Shown here: piece by piece, positions 22,161-33,689 of the stretch
Position numbering within the stretch: the stretch's first letter is position 1
Layout: each line of letters starts with the position of its first letter
NCBI GenBank assembly: GCA_023548195.1
Contig: JAJHZJ010000009.1
Span: 1,469,501 to 1,533,500 of the forward strand
Source: Bettongia penicillata ogilbyi
Taxonomy: Eukaryota > Chordata > Mammalia > Diprotodontia > Potoroidae
Direction: 5' to 3'
DNA length: 64,000 nucleotides
Notes under the pieces: generated by a model
Seen by the model: the letters and a program-made list of their open reading frames with translations, nothing else
The model's database searches: none
Told to the model about the DNA's origin: nothing
Program-made: the position numbers and the translations under genes

Positions 22161-24835
22161 GTAAAGTTCTTTAATAAAATTTTACATGTCATAGTGCATG
22201 TTTTCAAGTTTACATTTGCTGCTTATTTCAGGGATGTAGTTTAATATTTTGGTTTACTTTGGCATTTGCTGGTTTTGACTTGTAATAATTTTAGGAGTAT
22301 TCCCACTATTTGAATGGTGTTCTCTTCAACAACTTACACCTTCAGAAGGGTTTGAGACAGGATACTGAATGTGTCTTCTTTATAACCTCTGTGCTCAGAG
22401 TCCTGAAAAAGAGAGGCTGTATATCAACAGGACAAATGCTATGTGTTTATAATACATGCAATGATAGAAATGTGAGATCTGGTTTTAGTTTATGACCTGT
22501 CACACATGAACTCTCATACATATGAATATCCTTGAGTATCAGAAAGAGGGCTTGATAACATCTGGGAGTAAATGAGCTTTCATTTTTTGAGCCAAATATG
22601 TAGTTTTTTTTAAATATTGGAAGATAGATTAGGCCAGGTAACTAAAAATTATGCTCATAATTACGTGAGGGCTAGGTTTGTTCTTAGAAGTTTTCAAAGT
22701 AAGACTATGGATGGATTTTTCTCATGTGATTTTTTTCATTCATTCCCTTTTTTCATTTTTCAGTCATTCATCTAATAAGTGATTAATTTGTTTTGCTTAT
22801 TAATAATGAGGCTTTTAAAACATATCATGATATCATAAAAGGCTGAGAAAGTGAGATTTTTTTTTAATAAAATCATTGTAATGCAAATGTTTTTGGTGGT
22901 TTTATTGTTGAGTAATCTATGTTTTAGTCCTTGAAATATATGTTGAATAATTTTTGTGTAGTTTAGAGAATAATATTAGGGAAAAAATTAAAATTATAGC
23001 TTACAGAGTATTGTGCAAAATCTTAAACTCAAAAATTCACACCTGAAGAGTCTGTTTTGTAACCAAGTCGCATAGGGGATTTAAAAGGAGTATTTTTTAA
23101 ACATGATCTACATTTTCAGACCTGATTTCAAAATGCTGTTTGCTGACTACTAAAGAATATCGATAAAACATTTATTTGGACTTTCTCAACATTTGACTGA
23201 AATGAAGAATCCATTTGATTGAGAAAACAGCCTCTTTTATCTTTAGCATATGAAATAACTTGAGGCCTGGCATATTGGATTTCCTAATTGGCTTGTGCAT
23301 TCTATTCCTTTATTTGCTTGCTTTCACATAAAGTCCATTTAAAGGAATCTTTCTTTGATTTAAGAAGAGGGAAACCTAAAATTCAACAAAATGAAAAATA
23401 AACTAGTGTGCCTTTCAGAATGGGATTATCTAGCTATGAACCAATATTAATCATATTGGCAACAGTAAAAAGAAAGGGGGAATTTAAAAAAAAAAGGATT
23501 TTTTTTAAAGAGGTCTGTTATTACTTCCTGTATTCCCCATGTGTAATTTTCATATCTGAATTCCTTAGCATATTGATTAAAGTTTATTTTATCATTAGGT
23601 TAAATTTGGCCTTCTTAAACCAAGCACAGTAGTGTTACTGACCCTTTACAAATAACAAACTGACATTTTCCAAAAGGTTTAGGAAAGATTAATTAAGAGA
23701 CCTTTTGAGGGGAGTTTATACAAGATGATATAGACTAGGGTAGGAACTCTGATTTCTTTAGCTTTGTTTCCAATTCTTTACTTAGAACGAACACTTAATT
23801 ATTTTAAAGAGAATGAATGAATGAATGTTGGGGGGGCAGGGGTTGGAAGGGGTTACTGTAAATTAAGTAATATGGTTAAAGGTCCCCTTTGTGTCAGAAA
23901 GTTTTGCCTCTCCTTTTGTTGTGAGTAATAAGTTCATAATCTTACGTATGTTTCCTTGTCATTTTATACTGGCATCGTGAGCTTTATCTTTAAATTAGAA
24001 TAATTTTTAGGATGAAAATGCCTGTAGATTTGTGAGGGATAAATGAATTAAACTACTAAAAAACTGATGGGAATTTCAATATCTTAACTGTATGAATGTA
24101 GTCTTGGCCTCATATATACAAAGAAGTAACCTGGATTGGATCGCTGGAAAAAAAGTGGTGTTATTCTTAGGCTCATGTCTTGAAAATTGTCTTTTAAGTG
24201 ATGCACTATATAAAACAATAATAAGAAGGAACTGGTAATGGTTTTTGCTACTCCTGAAATCATACCTCCAACATCTATTAAATAGCTCTCTAAATAGCTA
24301 TTTTAGTTTTCTATTTTGAAATGATTTTATCAATAATAATTTCAAAGTTAGTATATGTTGTTTCGTTTTTTAAAAACCAGACACTTGAGTCCCGGCAGTT
24401 TGAGAGAATCATTGAAATAATGTTGGGGACAGTTTTTTTTTTTACTTGAGCATCTTTTTTTTTTTTTTTAAAGATTCAGTTCAAGCCTTTAAATGTCTGA
24501 TTGGGGAAAATCATGCTCCCTATATGAGTTTATTTTTCAGTTCTTGTTGCTCATGACTCTGCTATTCTTAGCAGGTAAATTTTAGCCTTTTGACATTATG
24601 GACCCCGACACATAGCAAAGTATGTACCTCAGGCCATTAAGATTGTCAGTTTATGAATAAGGTCTTAAATCTCCCAGGGATTATCAACCAAGAAAATGAT
24701 ATTTAAACATCCCTTTCTTTTATTCATCCCTAGGAAATTTTATTAAAAGATGCACACTGCACCTACACACATACACATGTGTATTTCAAAACACATCCTG
24801 CTGCTTGTTGCTAATATCTGTGGTAGTGTGCCATG
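22161..24835. other. Low-repeat AT-rich tract
   Basis: I recognise no repeats apart from a short (GAAT)n at 23811-23828, a G-rich run and poly-T tracts near 24430-24470. No frame above about 75 codons is present. The length of the repeat-poor stretch is unusual for this window and suggests constraint or simply chance. Confidence 0.5.
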
Positions 24836-24837
24836 CT

Positions 24838-25074
24838 TTGGTTTTCGTTGAGTCATTTCAATAGTGTCCAACTTTCCATGACCCATTTGGTGTTTTCTCA
24901 GCCAAGATACTGGCATGCTTCACGAGCTCGTTTTACAGATGAGGAACAGAGGCAAATAGGGTTAAGTGACTTGCCCAGGGTCACACAGCCAGTATATAAG
25001 GCTGCATTTGAATTTAGGTCCTTCTGACTCCAGGGTCAGCACTCGTATCCACTGTGTCACCTCACTGATGTACC
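24838..25074 (-). mobile_element. Mar1-like SINE, antisense
   Basis: 'gagtcatttcaatagtgtccaactttccatgacccatttggtgttttctcagccaagatactgg' begins the antisense 3' half. 'cgttttacagatgaggaacagaggcaaatagggttaagtgacttgcccagggtcacacagcc' and 'tccttctgactccagggtcagcactcgtatccactgtg' follow. It is the best preserved Mar1-type copy in the window. Confidence 0.9.
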
Positions 25075-25344
25075 ATCCTTTCTCCTAAAATAGATTTCTA
25101 GAAAGAATTTTTTTAAGTGAATTTTCCTTCAAGGGAAGAGTGTGAAATCAGGACTCTTTTAAAAAGAATAGGAAACTTGGGGTGTAGAATTTATAAATAT
25201 CAGACTGCTTTAACTTCTTTTTATTTTGAAGGATTCACCAAAGTGGTCTAAATGGGAGCCAGTGTAGCTTGCTGTGATGAATTCTACCGTCACTGCCTTT
25301 CCACTTTAAAACCATTAAAAGATCCTCTTCTTGGAGGCACCCTG

Positions 25345-25835
25345 AGAAATCATCTTATAGGATCACATGATTTAACAGTTGGGTGTAGTGTCATTGGCCA
25401 TCTAATCTAATGCATACATGTGAGAATTTCTTTTTTTTACATCTTACATAACAGTGGATAATCCACCCAGTCTGTTTATTCCCCTTTTAGACAGCATCAG
25501 TTGTCATGAAGTTTATCCTGATATTAAGCCTAAGCTTGTCTCTTTGTCACTTGTACCTCTTGCCTTGATTCTGCCCTCTGGGGTCAAACAGAACAAGTCT
25601 TCTTTCCCTCCAGTAAGGTTAAACAGTCTTGATTCCTTCACAGCTGAGCCTCCTGGAAGGAGGAAGAAGGAGGAAGAAGGAAGGCTCATCAGCATTCCGG
25701 TTACCCTCTTCTGGACATCTTCTGATTTATTAGCAATCCCTTTCTTAAACTCTCCCATCTGGAACAGAACATTCCAGTGTGCAGCATTTCAGCAGATCTT
25801 TGTGGATGAGTTCTTTCCGAACAGTGATACAGTGA
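25345..25835 (-). mobile_element. CR1/L3 LINE 3' region, antisense
   Basis: 'tcatcttataggatcacatgattta' at the left is the CR1 3' tip in reverse. 'catcctgatattaagcctaagcttgtctctttgtcac', 'attctgccctctggggtcaaacagaacaagtc' and 'ggttaccctcttctggacatc' follow in antisense L3 order. The plus-strand open frame at 25454-25918 is a by-product of this repeat, not a gene. An AGGAAGAAGG duplication lies at about 25655-25683. Confidence 0.8.
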
Positions 25836-25904
25836 GATTGTCACGTCTTTATTTCTTGGAACTATACCTCCTAAAGTACATAGTTTTTTCCACCTGCATA
25901 AAAA

Positions 25905-26015
25905 TGAAGAAAGTCTAGTTCAGGTGAAATGACTTGTCCAAGGTCACTAGGTAAGTAGTGACAGAATTGAGACTAGAATTTAGGGCTCCTTTTTCCTAGT
26001 CAGGTATTCTTTCTA
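25905..26015 (-). mobile_element. MIR-type SINE fragment, antisense
   Basis: 'gaaatgacttgtccaaggtcactaggtaagtagtgacagaattgagactagaatttaggg' is the antisense MIR core. Confidence 0.75.
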
Positions 26016-26515
26016 TTATTATATGCTTTCTTTTTCTTATCTTCACCTTAGCTGATGGTTCAGCTTGAAAACTTTCCCCAAGTGGAAGTTTTCAAGAGGA
26101 GCAGTTTTTTCAGGAGGAGCAGCTCCTATTTGGAAACTTTTACAAATACATGGACCTGTTTAATTTGTTTGCTGATTTAGTATTTCCCACTGGACTTCCT
26201 CACTTTCAAAGGCAACGTCCCAGCAAACATTTCTGCAGTCACTGTAAAAAGTACTACATGACTATATTTCAGTTCTCTACACAGGGAGCAGAGCTCTCTT
26301 TAAATATAGAATTTTGTAACAGATGCCATAAAACAGACTGTTGTACAGAAACTGAAAGTTATTATACAATTGACAATGCTGTATATGTCCTGACCAAAAC
26401 CGTTTTGCATTTAGTGTTATGAAACAGATCAGCTAAAGGAACAAAAAAGCCATATAGAAACGTAGCCAAAGGGAATTGTGGTTTTGAATTAATTTAGGAA
26501 AGTAGAGGTAATTTG

Positions 26516-27020
26516 ATTCACAGAATCACAGAACTGAAAGGGATCTCAGCACTCAGCTAGTCCAGTCTATACCAAGAAACTCCAAATTCCCTCTACTCTG
26601 TGCCTAGCAGGTTGTCATCCAGCCTTTGCTTGAAGACTGCCAGTGAGGGAGAGCTCATTACTTCCTGAGGAATATCATTCTGATTATTAGAAATTCTTTC
26701 TTGATATCAACCATTAAATTACCTTCTGGCAACTTCCACCCTTTTCTTCTGGTTCAATTGTCTGCAGCCAGACAGAATAAGACAGGGGACAACACTTCAA
26801 GTATTTGAAGAAAGCTGGCATCTCCCCTTCTAAGTCTTCCCAGGCCAAGTGCCTTCATTTCCTTCATCGCTCTTCATGTCATCTTGGGTGCCATCCTCTA
26901 GACACTTGCCACTTGGTATTTTCCTAAAACTGAGTAGGTTACTCCAGATGTCGGAACTAGACTGAGTCCAGGAGGATTTTTGGCACCTTATTTCTGGTCA
27001 TGTTGCTCCTCAGTACAAGT
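26516..27020 (-). mobile_element. CR1/L3 LINE 3' region, antisense
   Basis: It starts with the CR1 tip in reverse, 'cacagaatcacagaactgaaagggatctcagcactcagctagtcca'. 'tcatccagcctttgcttgaagactgccagtgagggagagctcattacttcc' and 'ttctttcttgatatcaacc' follow. It is the clearest CR1/L3 copy in the window. Confidence 0.85.
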
Positions 27021-27555
27021 GTTTAGATAAAAGAAAGCATTGTAGGGTACTTTACAAAAAAAAGAAAAAGTTAGATGTTTATTTAAGTCGTGATTTTAAT
27101 ATGTACTGTGGAACAGGTTTTCCCCCTTTGAAAATTAGGTGGGAGAAGAAAAGTAGACAAAAGTCTCTCTCTTTTATTAGATTGGACAAGCTCTCATAAA
27201 CGTCATATCTACGTTTAAGTCTAAGTATATGACAAATAAATTAATTATAATTTCTTGATATATGTACCACACATAGAAGCACTTTAAAAAGGGAAATCCT
27301 TTGAATATGTAAAGTTCTGGCTATTATACCTTAAAAAGGGTGTGGGGAGGCTGTTTTGACTGTATTATAAGTATGAAAACAATAAATAGTGGAAGTTAAA
27401 GTATATTAGTAGGTGAACATGACCAGAATTACTGAGAAGTATTAGCTCTGTCAAGAATTGAGGAAGTTTGCCCCACATTGACTTAAATATTTAATGGCTA
27501 CAGTGTGAAAAGCCTATAGAACTGGGTTCTGCAGTGCATAAAAGACTGAGTGAGA
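27021..27555. other. Unassigned sequence
   Basis: AT-rich; nothing recognised. Confidence 0.4.
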
Positions 27556-27559
27556 TCAT

Positions 27560-27700
27560 AGTAAAATTCATGTTTGTGCAGGAACTGTAAAGTTATAGAA
27601 CATTTTCTGTAGGACAGCCTTTTGTTGTCCTCCATTTTACAGATGAGGAAATTGAGGCTCAGATAAATTAAAGTACTTGTCCTTCAAGAAAGTGTTTTTT
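27560..27700 (-). mobile_element. MIR-type SINE fragment, antisense
   Basis: 'ttgtcctccattttacagatgaggaaattgaggctcagataaattaaagtacttgtcc' is the antisense MIR core. Confidence 0.7.
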
Positions 27701-27750
27701 CCTCTTTTATTCAAGCCTATGATTTCGTCATTGTAGATCCCAGCATCACG

Positions 27751-27836
27751 TCCTTCTTTCCAAACCATTCTCTACATAGCTGTCATAGTGACTTTTTTAA
27801 AAAAATATTTTTCTCCAATTACAAGTAAAAACAAAT
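27751..27836. repeat. 86-bp L2/LINE-1 junction segment, first copy of a local duplication
   Basis: The segment 'tccttctttccaaaccattctctacatagctgtcatagtgac...' followed by an A-rich run and 'tttttctccaattacaagtaaaaacaaa' recurs nearly identically at 29559-29645. Both copies contain the same join between L2-like sequence and the end of an antisense LINE-1. Confidence 0.75.
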
Positions 27837-28339
27837 CTGCATCTCCTGCTATGAAGATCCCTGCATCTGTAGCCTCATCAAAGTAGTTTATGTGCTCCCA
27901 CTGGAGTAAATCAACTTAGCATCTTTGATTATCCCAAGCCTTGCTTCATAGCCCGCCAGATAAAGTACTAACCCCAGGATTCTCCTCCATTTGCTCAGTT
28001 TCTGTTTGACTAGTCGTGACTATAACCATTGACCCACATTCCTAGATCCTAAAAGAAAGTTAAATGAGTAGTGTGTAGAGACAGGACAGTAAGTACAAAA
28101 GAAATAGAATGTGTTCTGCTTTTTTTTAAAATCATCTTTTTGGTTTTAATTTCATGAATTTGTATTTCTAGGAGACCATTATTTCTATTTTACCACAGTT
28201 TTGTTATATTAGCCTACTGAAATGGGATATATTTGAAGAAATAGAAATAGGAGTCATAAAATGTGGTATTGATAATTGAAGAGGAGCTACTTCAACCAGA
28301 ATAGAATTTTGGGGAAAAAAAAAATACTTGAAAACCAGC

Positions 28340-28955
28340 TGTGCTTATCCTATACTTTTACTTTCCACATCTGTTTGTTCAGGCTGACTAAACCTTCTTG
28401 CCTTTCTCTATATACAGTTTTTCCTTGGATTTCTGACTCCATGTCCACAAAAGCCTTCCTATTCCATCATATCATGTCTCTCCCACTACTTAGTATTCTA
28501 TCTTAGTACAGGTCCTCATTACCTCTCACTTAGACTACTGCGATTGCCTCCTAATTGGCCTCTCTGGTTCACGTCGCTTCCTAATCCAATCCATCCTCCA
28601 CACAGCTGCTGAAGTGATTTTTATCAAGTGCAGATTTTAACATACCGTTCTTGATGAACATGGGTAGCTCCCCATGAACTTTTAGGATCAAATATAAATT
28701 CCTCTCTTAGGCCTGTATAAAACCCATTACAGCCTGGCCAGCGTTATTACCCATTACTTCCCTTTATATACCCTTCAGTCCGATCGGACTTTTTTAATAT
28801 TCCTTATGGGGGGTGCTTCATTTCCAGTCTCTGTCCCCCAAGCTTGCCTTAAGCCCTGGAATGCACATCCCATTCCCTCTGCCTCTTGGAATCCCTAGTC
28901 TCTGAATCTGGAGCTTCTTTCTATATGAGATCTTTTCTAATTGTCCGCTAAAATG
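28340..28955 (+). mobile_element. L2 LINE, C-terminal coding region
   Basis: 'tcctaatccaatccatcctccacacagctgctgaagtgattttt', 'ggatcaaatataaattcctctcttagg', 'ttacagcctggccagcg' and 'agccctggaatgcacatcccattccctctgcctcttggaa' are sense L2 landmarks in the normal order. Confidence 0.8.
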
Positions 28956-28959
28956 TGAG

Positions 28960-29095
28960 TGTATCCTAAGCCTCTGTCTGGGACCATCTTCTCTGTTCTC
29001 TTCAATCTCTTGGTGATATCCCTTGACTGTCGTTATCATCTTTATGCAGATATCTCACAAATCTACATCTCCATTCCAGTATCATCAACTATTTA
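28960..29095 (+). mobile_element. L2 LINE, reverse transcriptase active-site fragment
   Basis: The frame at 28959-29195 reads R-Y-H-L-Y-A-D-I-S-Q-I-Y-I-S. The YADD motif of L2 reverse transcriptase (29043-29054) has its second aspartate changed to isoleucine. This upstream part of L2 lies downstream of a C-terminal L2 fragment, so it is a second copy. Confidence 0.75.
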
Positions 29096-29097
29096 TT

Positions 29098-29212
29098 GGA
29101 CGTTAAATTTTTTCAATTACTATTTTTCTCTCCACCTCCCCTCCACACACCTACTGGAAAAAGAAAAAGAAAGCCTTTGTAGTAAATATACATAGTCAAG
29201 CCGAACACTAGG
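29098..29212 (-). mobile_element. Short LINE-1 3' UTR fragment, antisense
   Basis: 'tcaattactatttttctctccacc', then 'aagaaagcctttgtagtaaatatacatagtcaagccgaaca' is LINE-1 3' untranslated sequence in reverse. L2 resumes after it. Confidence 0.6.
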
Positions 29213-29214
29213 AC

Positions 29215-29597
29215 GCATCCAAAAATATTTGCTCCAGTTTACACCCTGAGTCCATCACCTCTTTGGTATTGGGCATTTCAAACTGAATGTGCCAGATACA
29301 TCTTAAACTTAGTGTGTTCGTTATGCTTCCCTTGCCGTTTTGTCCAGTGTGCTTATGTGGTTCTGTTGGGGGCACCACCATTCTTTTCCTCTCCCAAGCA
29401 TGTTACTTTGGTGTTACCCTCCACTCTTCACTTTCCCTTCCCCAGTATAATTAGTCACTTGCTAAATATTGCCATTTCTACCCCTGTGACATCCTTATAT
29501 CTGCTCTTTTTTCAGTCCCCTTGCGTGAAATGTTGTAATTGGTCTCCCTACATCAAGTCCTTCTTCTTTCCAAACCATTCTCTACATAGCTGTCAAA
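29215..29597 (+). mobile_element. L2 LINE continuation (reverse transcriptase to C-terminal region)
   Basis: 'ctgagtccatcacctctttgg', 'gaatgtgccagatacatcttaaactta', 'tggtgttaccctccactcttcac' and 'aattggtctccctacatcaagtccttc' follow L2 sense order. The copy breaks off at about 29597 into a LINE-1 3' end. Confidence 0.7.
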
Positions 29598-29985
29598 GTG
29601 ACGTTTTTTAAAAAATATTTTTCTCCAATTACAAGTAAAAACAAAGTTTAACATTTGGAGTTCTTTTAAAATCCAAATTTTCTTCTTCCTTCCCTTTCCT
29701 CCACCCTCATTGAGAAGGCAAGCAATTTGATTTAGGTTATACATGTGTAGTCATGTAAAATATATTTCCATTTATTCATGTTGTGAAAGAAAACAGGCAA
29801 AAAAAACAAGAAAAATAAAGAAAGTAAAAAAAATAGACTTTGATCTACATTCAGATTCCATCTGTTCTTTGTCTGGAGGTGGATAGCATTTTTCATCCTA
29901 AGTCCTTTGGAGTTGTCTTGGATCATTGTACTGCTGAGAATAGCTAAGGTTTTCACACCTGATCATTGTAGAGTGTCGCTGATGT
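29598..29985 (-). mobile_element. LINE-1 3' UTR, antisense
   Basis: It begins with the reverse of the LINE-1 tail ('tttttctccaattacaagtaaaaacaaagtttaacatt'). It continues through 'cattgagaaggcaagcaatttgatttaggttatacatgtgtagtcatg' and 'ctggaggtggatagcatttttcatcctaagtcctttggagttgtcttggatcattg'. Confidence 0.85.
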
Positions 29986-29989
29986 TATC

Positions 29990-30095
29990 TAACAAGAGTG
30001 GGGAGCATGCAGCCTCACAGCCACATGAGGCCCTCTAGGTCCTTGACTGAATCTCAAATTGGGATTTGGTCTGTGAAGTTTGAATTCAGCCAAAC
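29990..30095. mobile_element. hAT-type DNA transposon fragment
   Basis: 'tggggagcatgcagcctcacagccacatgaggccctctaggtcc', followed by 'gactgaatctc', resembles a marsupial non-autonomous hAT element carrying 'gcggcctcgaggccacatgtggccctctaggtc'. Terminal repeats are not preserved, so the family call is from memory. Confidence 0.45.
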
Positions 30096-30400
30096 TGACC
30101 TTCCTGTTCTTTACGCATTAACTCCGACCTCCTGTCACTCTGCCCTTGTGCTAGCCACGTAATTCCTGCCCGTCTCAGAATCATTTTCTGTGTACGAAGC
30201 CTTTCCTGATCCCCAGCTGCTAGTGCCCACCATCCTTAACCACTTTATATTTATTTTGTATTCTGTGTATAGTTATATATGTACGTCTCCTTGACAGACT
30301 ATAAGACAAGGGATTATTGCAGGAAGGGGTTATCTTATTTTTTTAGTCATTGAATCTCTAGAACCTAGACTAGTGACTGGTACATGGTGAAAATTGTCCT
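30096..30400 (+). mobile_element. L2 LINE 3' end
   Basis: 'cgaagcctttcctgatccccagctgctagtgcc', 'tttatatttattttgtattctgtgtatag', 'ctagactagtgactggtacatgg' is the sense L2 3' region and terminus. Confidence 0.75.
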
Positions 30401-30609
30401 TTATTCATGAAAACTAATTCTAGCAATATAGATTGGCATTTGTCTATAGAACCTATTTGACTTCTACATGGTTAAATAGCTAGTTTGTTCCAGAGACAGG
30501 ACTTGAACCCATCCTTTGTTTGCCTCACTCAAAACCCATAATATCTTGTCAATTTATTGGATTTATGAGGAGAGAAAAATGTCACCTGTTTGTAAGGGTG
30601 AGAAAGAAG

Positions 30610-30815
30610 TTCCTGAATAAGGTAGCATTTATGAAGATTTTTTTAAGGATGGCCTTAGCTTTGAGATTTGGGAATTTGATATTCTAGATGGAGAAAAGCA
30701 CAGGAATAAAGATCCACAAGCAGGGAGTATAGCTAATGTAAAGGAAATAGCAAGTACAGTTTGGCTGGAGTAGTGGAAGATGAGGCCAGAAAGTTAAGTG
30801 TAGGCTGGTAGTATA
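30610..30815 (-). mobile_element. L2 LINE fragment, antisense
   Basis: 'tagctttgagatttgggaatttgatattctagatgg', 'cagtttggctggagtagtgg' correspond to antisense L2 internal sequence, as at 19500-20100. Confidence 0.6.
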
Positions 30816-31430
30816 TGTTCCTGTTACAGAGGCTTTACAATTGCTGTAGAATCTTAAACTAGGAACTCAGAGAAAATCTTGAATTACTTTGCTTTGGTTT
30901 AATTGCCAGAAGTATTTGCAGAGTCTCTTCCTTTCCTGCTCTAGGTGATCATGAGACAGGGTTGATGTGTAAGAAGGTCAGAGCTGGGCTGGTGAGACTA
31001 GACATGTTCTGGTGGGAAGGTGGGATGAGGAACTTTAGAGCAAGAAGTCTCTGCAGGGAGAAAGGGGAGGATGTGCATTTTCTTTTGAAGGTATTTTCTC
31101 TTTCTTTTGAAGCAGTAATAAGGATTAAATCTTTGATTGAATTTCAAAAGCAAATTGACTAGATCTTTGAAACTGATTTTCTAAAAATTGAGAACTTGAC
31201 ATAAAAAAAAAGGTTTGGGGTCACTGCTTTCAGAGAAAGTAGAACTAGTTAAATAGGAAAGTCCTTTCCAGTAGAATTTCTTCCATGGAAGATGTAGTAA
31301 GAGTACTTCATATCTTTTGCTTTGAGAGTTAAAATTAAAAAATCAAAACTAATTTCCATTTAATTCTTTATGTATGTCCCTACTTAATAGAAATTATTTC
31401 TTTTTTTTAATCAGGGTTATGAGTGCTTTG
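30816..31430. other. Unassigned sequence
   Basis: I found no repeat core or exon. A short purine-rich open frame at 30962-31162 has no recognisable content. Confidence 0.4.
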
Positions 31431-31434
31431 AAGC

Positions 31435-31690
31435 CCTCATTTCCTTCAAACCCACCTAGATGAATAAAGCCTTTCTTTTTTTTCTCTACTCCTTGCCACC
31501 AGCTGCTAGTACCCTCCTTCCCCGACCACCTGGTATTTATTTTGTATATAGCTTATATATTTATGTACCTTTTGTCTCACCTGACAATGTAAGCATCTTG
31601 GGTGAGAACTGTTTCATTTTTGATCTTTATTCCAACTTGTCTAGCCTTGTGGTTATGAGTTCAGGAATATATGATGTATAACTAGAATTG
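31435..31690 (+). mobile_element. L2 LINE 3' region
   Basis: 'agctgctagtaccctccttccccgaccacctggtatttattttgtatatagcttatatatttatg' is the sense L2 block just before its 3' terminus. Confidence 0.75.
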
Positions 31691-31699
31691 TTTTCTAAT

Positions 31700-32265
31700 T
31701 AATGTCCTTTCCTCAGACCTCTCTCCTCCAATCAGTCCATCCCACAGCTCCTAAAGTGATTTTCCTAAAGCCCATGTATGATCATGTCATTTTCTTAGTC
31801 ATCTATACCAGCTCCCTTTTACCACCAAAGATCAAATACTTGCTTCTCTGTTGGGCATCTAAAGCTTTTCACAACTTGACCTCTATCTGCTTTCCCATCT
31901 GGGCACATTATTGCCCAGTTAGACTAGCCTTGCTTTTCCTTCTGCACAGACCCATCTCCCACCTCCGTACCTTTACTGGTTGTTCTCTTTCCCCAGAATG
32001 CATTTCCTCCTCACCTCTCAGCTCTCAAAATCTCCAGTTTCCTTGAGAACTTAGTGCATGTACCACCTACCACTGGAGGCTTTTCCTCATGCCTGTCATT
32101 GCTAATGGCTTCCCCTCAAAAGTATCTTGTTTTGTATATACTTAGATACTTTCTCCTGAGCCAGACACTAAACTCCTGGAGGGCAGGGAATGTTTTCGCT
32201 TTGCTTTATCCTTCTTGGGAGTGACACAGAATAGGCACTTTAAAAATTCTTAACGATTTACTAGT
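31700..32265 (+). mobile_element. L2 LINE, C-terminal coding region to 3' end
   Basis: A second, fuller sense L2 tail follows. 'ctcctaaagtgattttcctaaagcc', 'acctctatctgctttcccatctggg', 'ccccagaatgcatttcctcctcacctctcagc', 'actcctggagggcagggaatg' and 'gtgacacagaataggcacttta' occur in order. The plus frame at 31702-32046 is L2 coding DNA with no intact domain. Confidence 0.85.
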
Positions 32266-32624
32266 AGTGACAAGACTTTAAAAAATTTATCAGAGTTTGT
32301 ATATCTGAAGTATTGTATTTTCCTTTCAAAGTGGTAAAAGTTCAAAGACCCATCAAGGTGGCCATCTTGGGAAGCTATATAAACTTGTTTTGGTTTTACT
32401 GCCATTGCATAAAGCACTTTTTGGAACTTCTCTTTTGGAAAGGCTTGTTCTTCTGAGTATTCTCATGGTAACAGAGCTTATCTTTTGGGAGTAGAAAGAC
32501 TTTGTGTTGAAGTGGAAAGAGTGGAGTTACGAAAACCTGATTGCTATGATCTTGGTGAATTCAGTGTCTCTTGTCTTCACTTGGGGATTGGACTAGGTAG
32601 TCATGAATGTCTGTATCTTGTAGA

Positions 32625-32795
32625 AATTGAGTCAGAAGCAGAGCACTGTACTGGGAATCAGGAAACTTGAATTTAAATTTTTATTGCTGCATTATCTTGG
32701 GTAAGTTATGCTTTCAATCTCTTGTGGCCTTAATTTCCCCATCTGTGAAATGAGGAATTAAATTACTGTTTCCTGTGTCTCCCAGCTTTAAAAGT
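32625..32795 (+). mobile_element. MIR-type SINE, sense
   Basis: 'agcagagcactgtactgggaatcaggaaacttgaatttaaat', 'ttaatttccccatctgtgaaatgagg' is a complete sense MIR including the tRNA-like head. Confidence 0.8.
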
Positions 32796-32799
32796 TAGG

Positions 32800-33035
32800 T
32801 GGCATTTATAAAGCACTTTAAAGTTTGCAAAGCACTTTACATAGGTTATTTCATTTGATACTCACAATCTGTGAAATAGGTGCTATTTTACAGATGAGGA
32901 AAACAAGACTGACACATTAAGTAATGTGTAGAGGGGCTCACACAAATGCTGTACGAGGCAGTATTCAAATTTAGGTCTTTCTGACTCCAAGTCAGCACTC
33001 CACCTACTATGCTATCTAGCTGTACAATTCTGGTC
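32800..33035 (-). mobile_element. MIR/THER1-type SINE, antisense
   Basis: 'cataaagcactttaaagtttgcaaagcactttaca', 'ttttacagatgaggaaaacaagactgacac', 'taggtctttctgactccaagtcagcactccacctactatgc' is a complete antisense copy. It lies tail-to-tail with the sense copy at 32625-32795. Confidence 0.8.
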
Positions 33036-33039
33036 TATG

Positions 33040-33685
33040 AAATAAGTATTTATTGAACCATCTTTCAGAATGCATAATTGAAATCTTTGAAACTTTTTTC
33101 ACATTCTCTCCTTTATTATTTCATTGAAAAAATGTCAATGTTAATACTATTCTCTATTTTAATGCCAGAAGCATTATTTTTTTTTACCATTTATTTAACA
33201 TGTCCTTCATCTATATCCAGACCATTTCTAGTTTAGATAAAAGAAGATGTCCAAACTGACACATCCCCCTGCCCTCCCACATGACTTTCTGCTCCAAAAT
33301 TATTTCAGGTAACATTTATAGGAATCTTAAACAAGAAAAAGATACCTCAAAATATAGCCATAGTTAACATTCCAGAATTGAGCAATCATTTTTCTGTCTC
33401 CTTCCTCTTAAACAGCTTTCCCCAAGGAATCAATGCATTGGTTTGGTTTGGTTTTTTCCCCTCACAAATCTATATTGAAAATCCAAAGTAAATTTGGAGA
33501 CAGTATGTATGGACCATGAACTTGACCCAGAATTGTGTAGGAGGAGGAGAGTGAGATAAAATTCATTTGAAAAAAGAATGCATTGTGCTTTTAATTATTC
33601 CAAACTTCAAGCTTCTATCTGAAAGAAAGGTCCGTCTTGTTATGTACCGTATGGCTACAAGTCATAAAACACCACCATCTTGGAA
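33040..33685. other. Unassigned sequence
   Basis: AT-rich; nothing recognised. Confidence 0.4.
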
Positions 33686-33689
33686 GAGC

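Noticed and set aside
25454..25918. 154-codon plus-strand open frame
   Set aside because: It runs through an antisense CR1/L3 repeat; the translation has no domain and the open length follows from the repeat's composition.
26150..26422. Frame with C-x-x-C and C-x-x-C-H spacing suggesting a zinc finger
   Set aside because: Spacing between the cysteine pairs and lack of conserved hydrophobic positions do not match a known finger, and no exon signals surround it.
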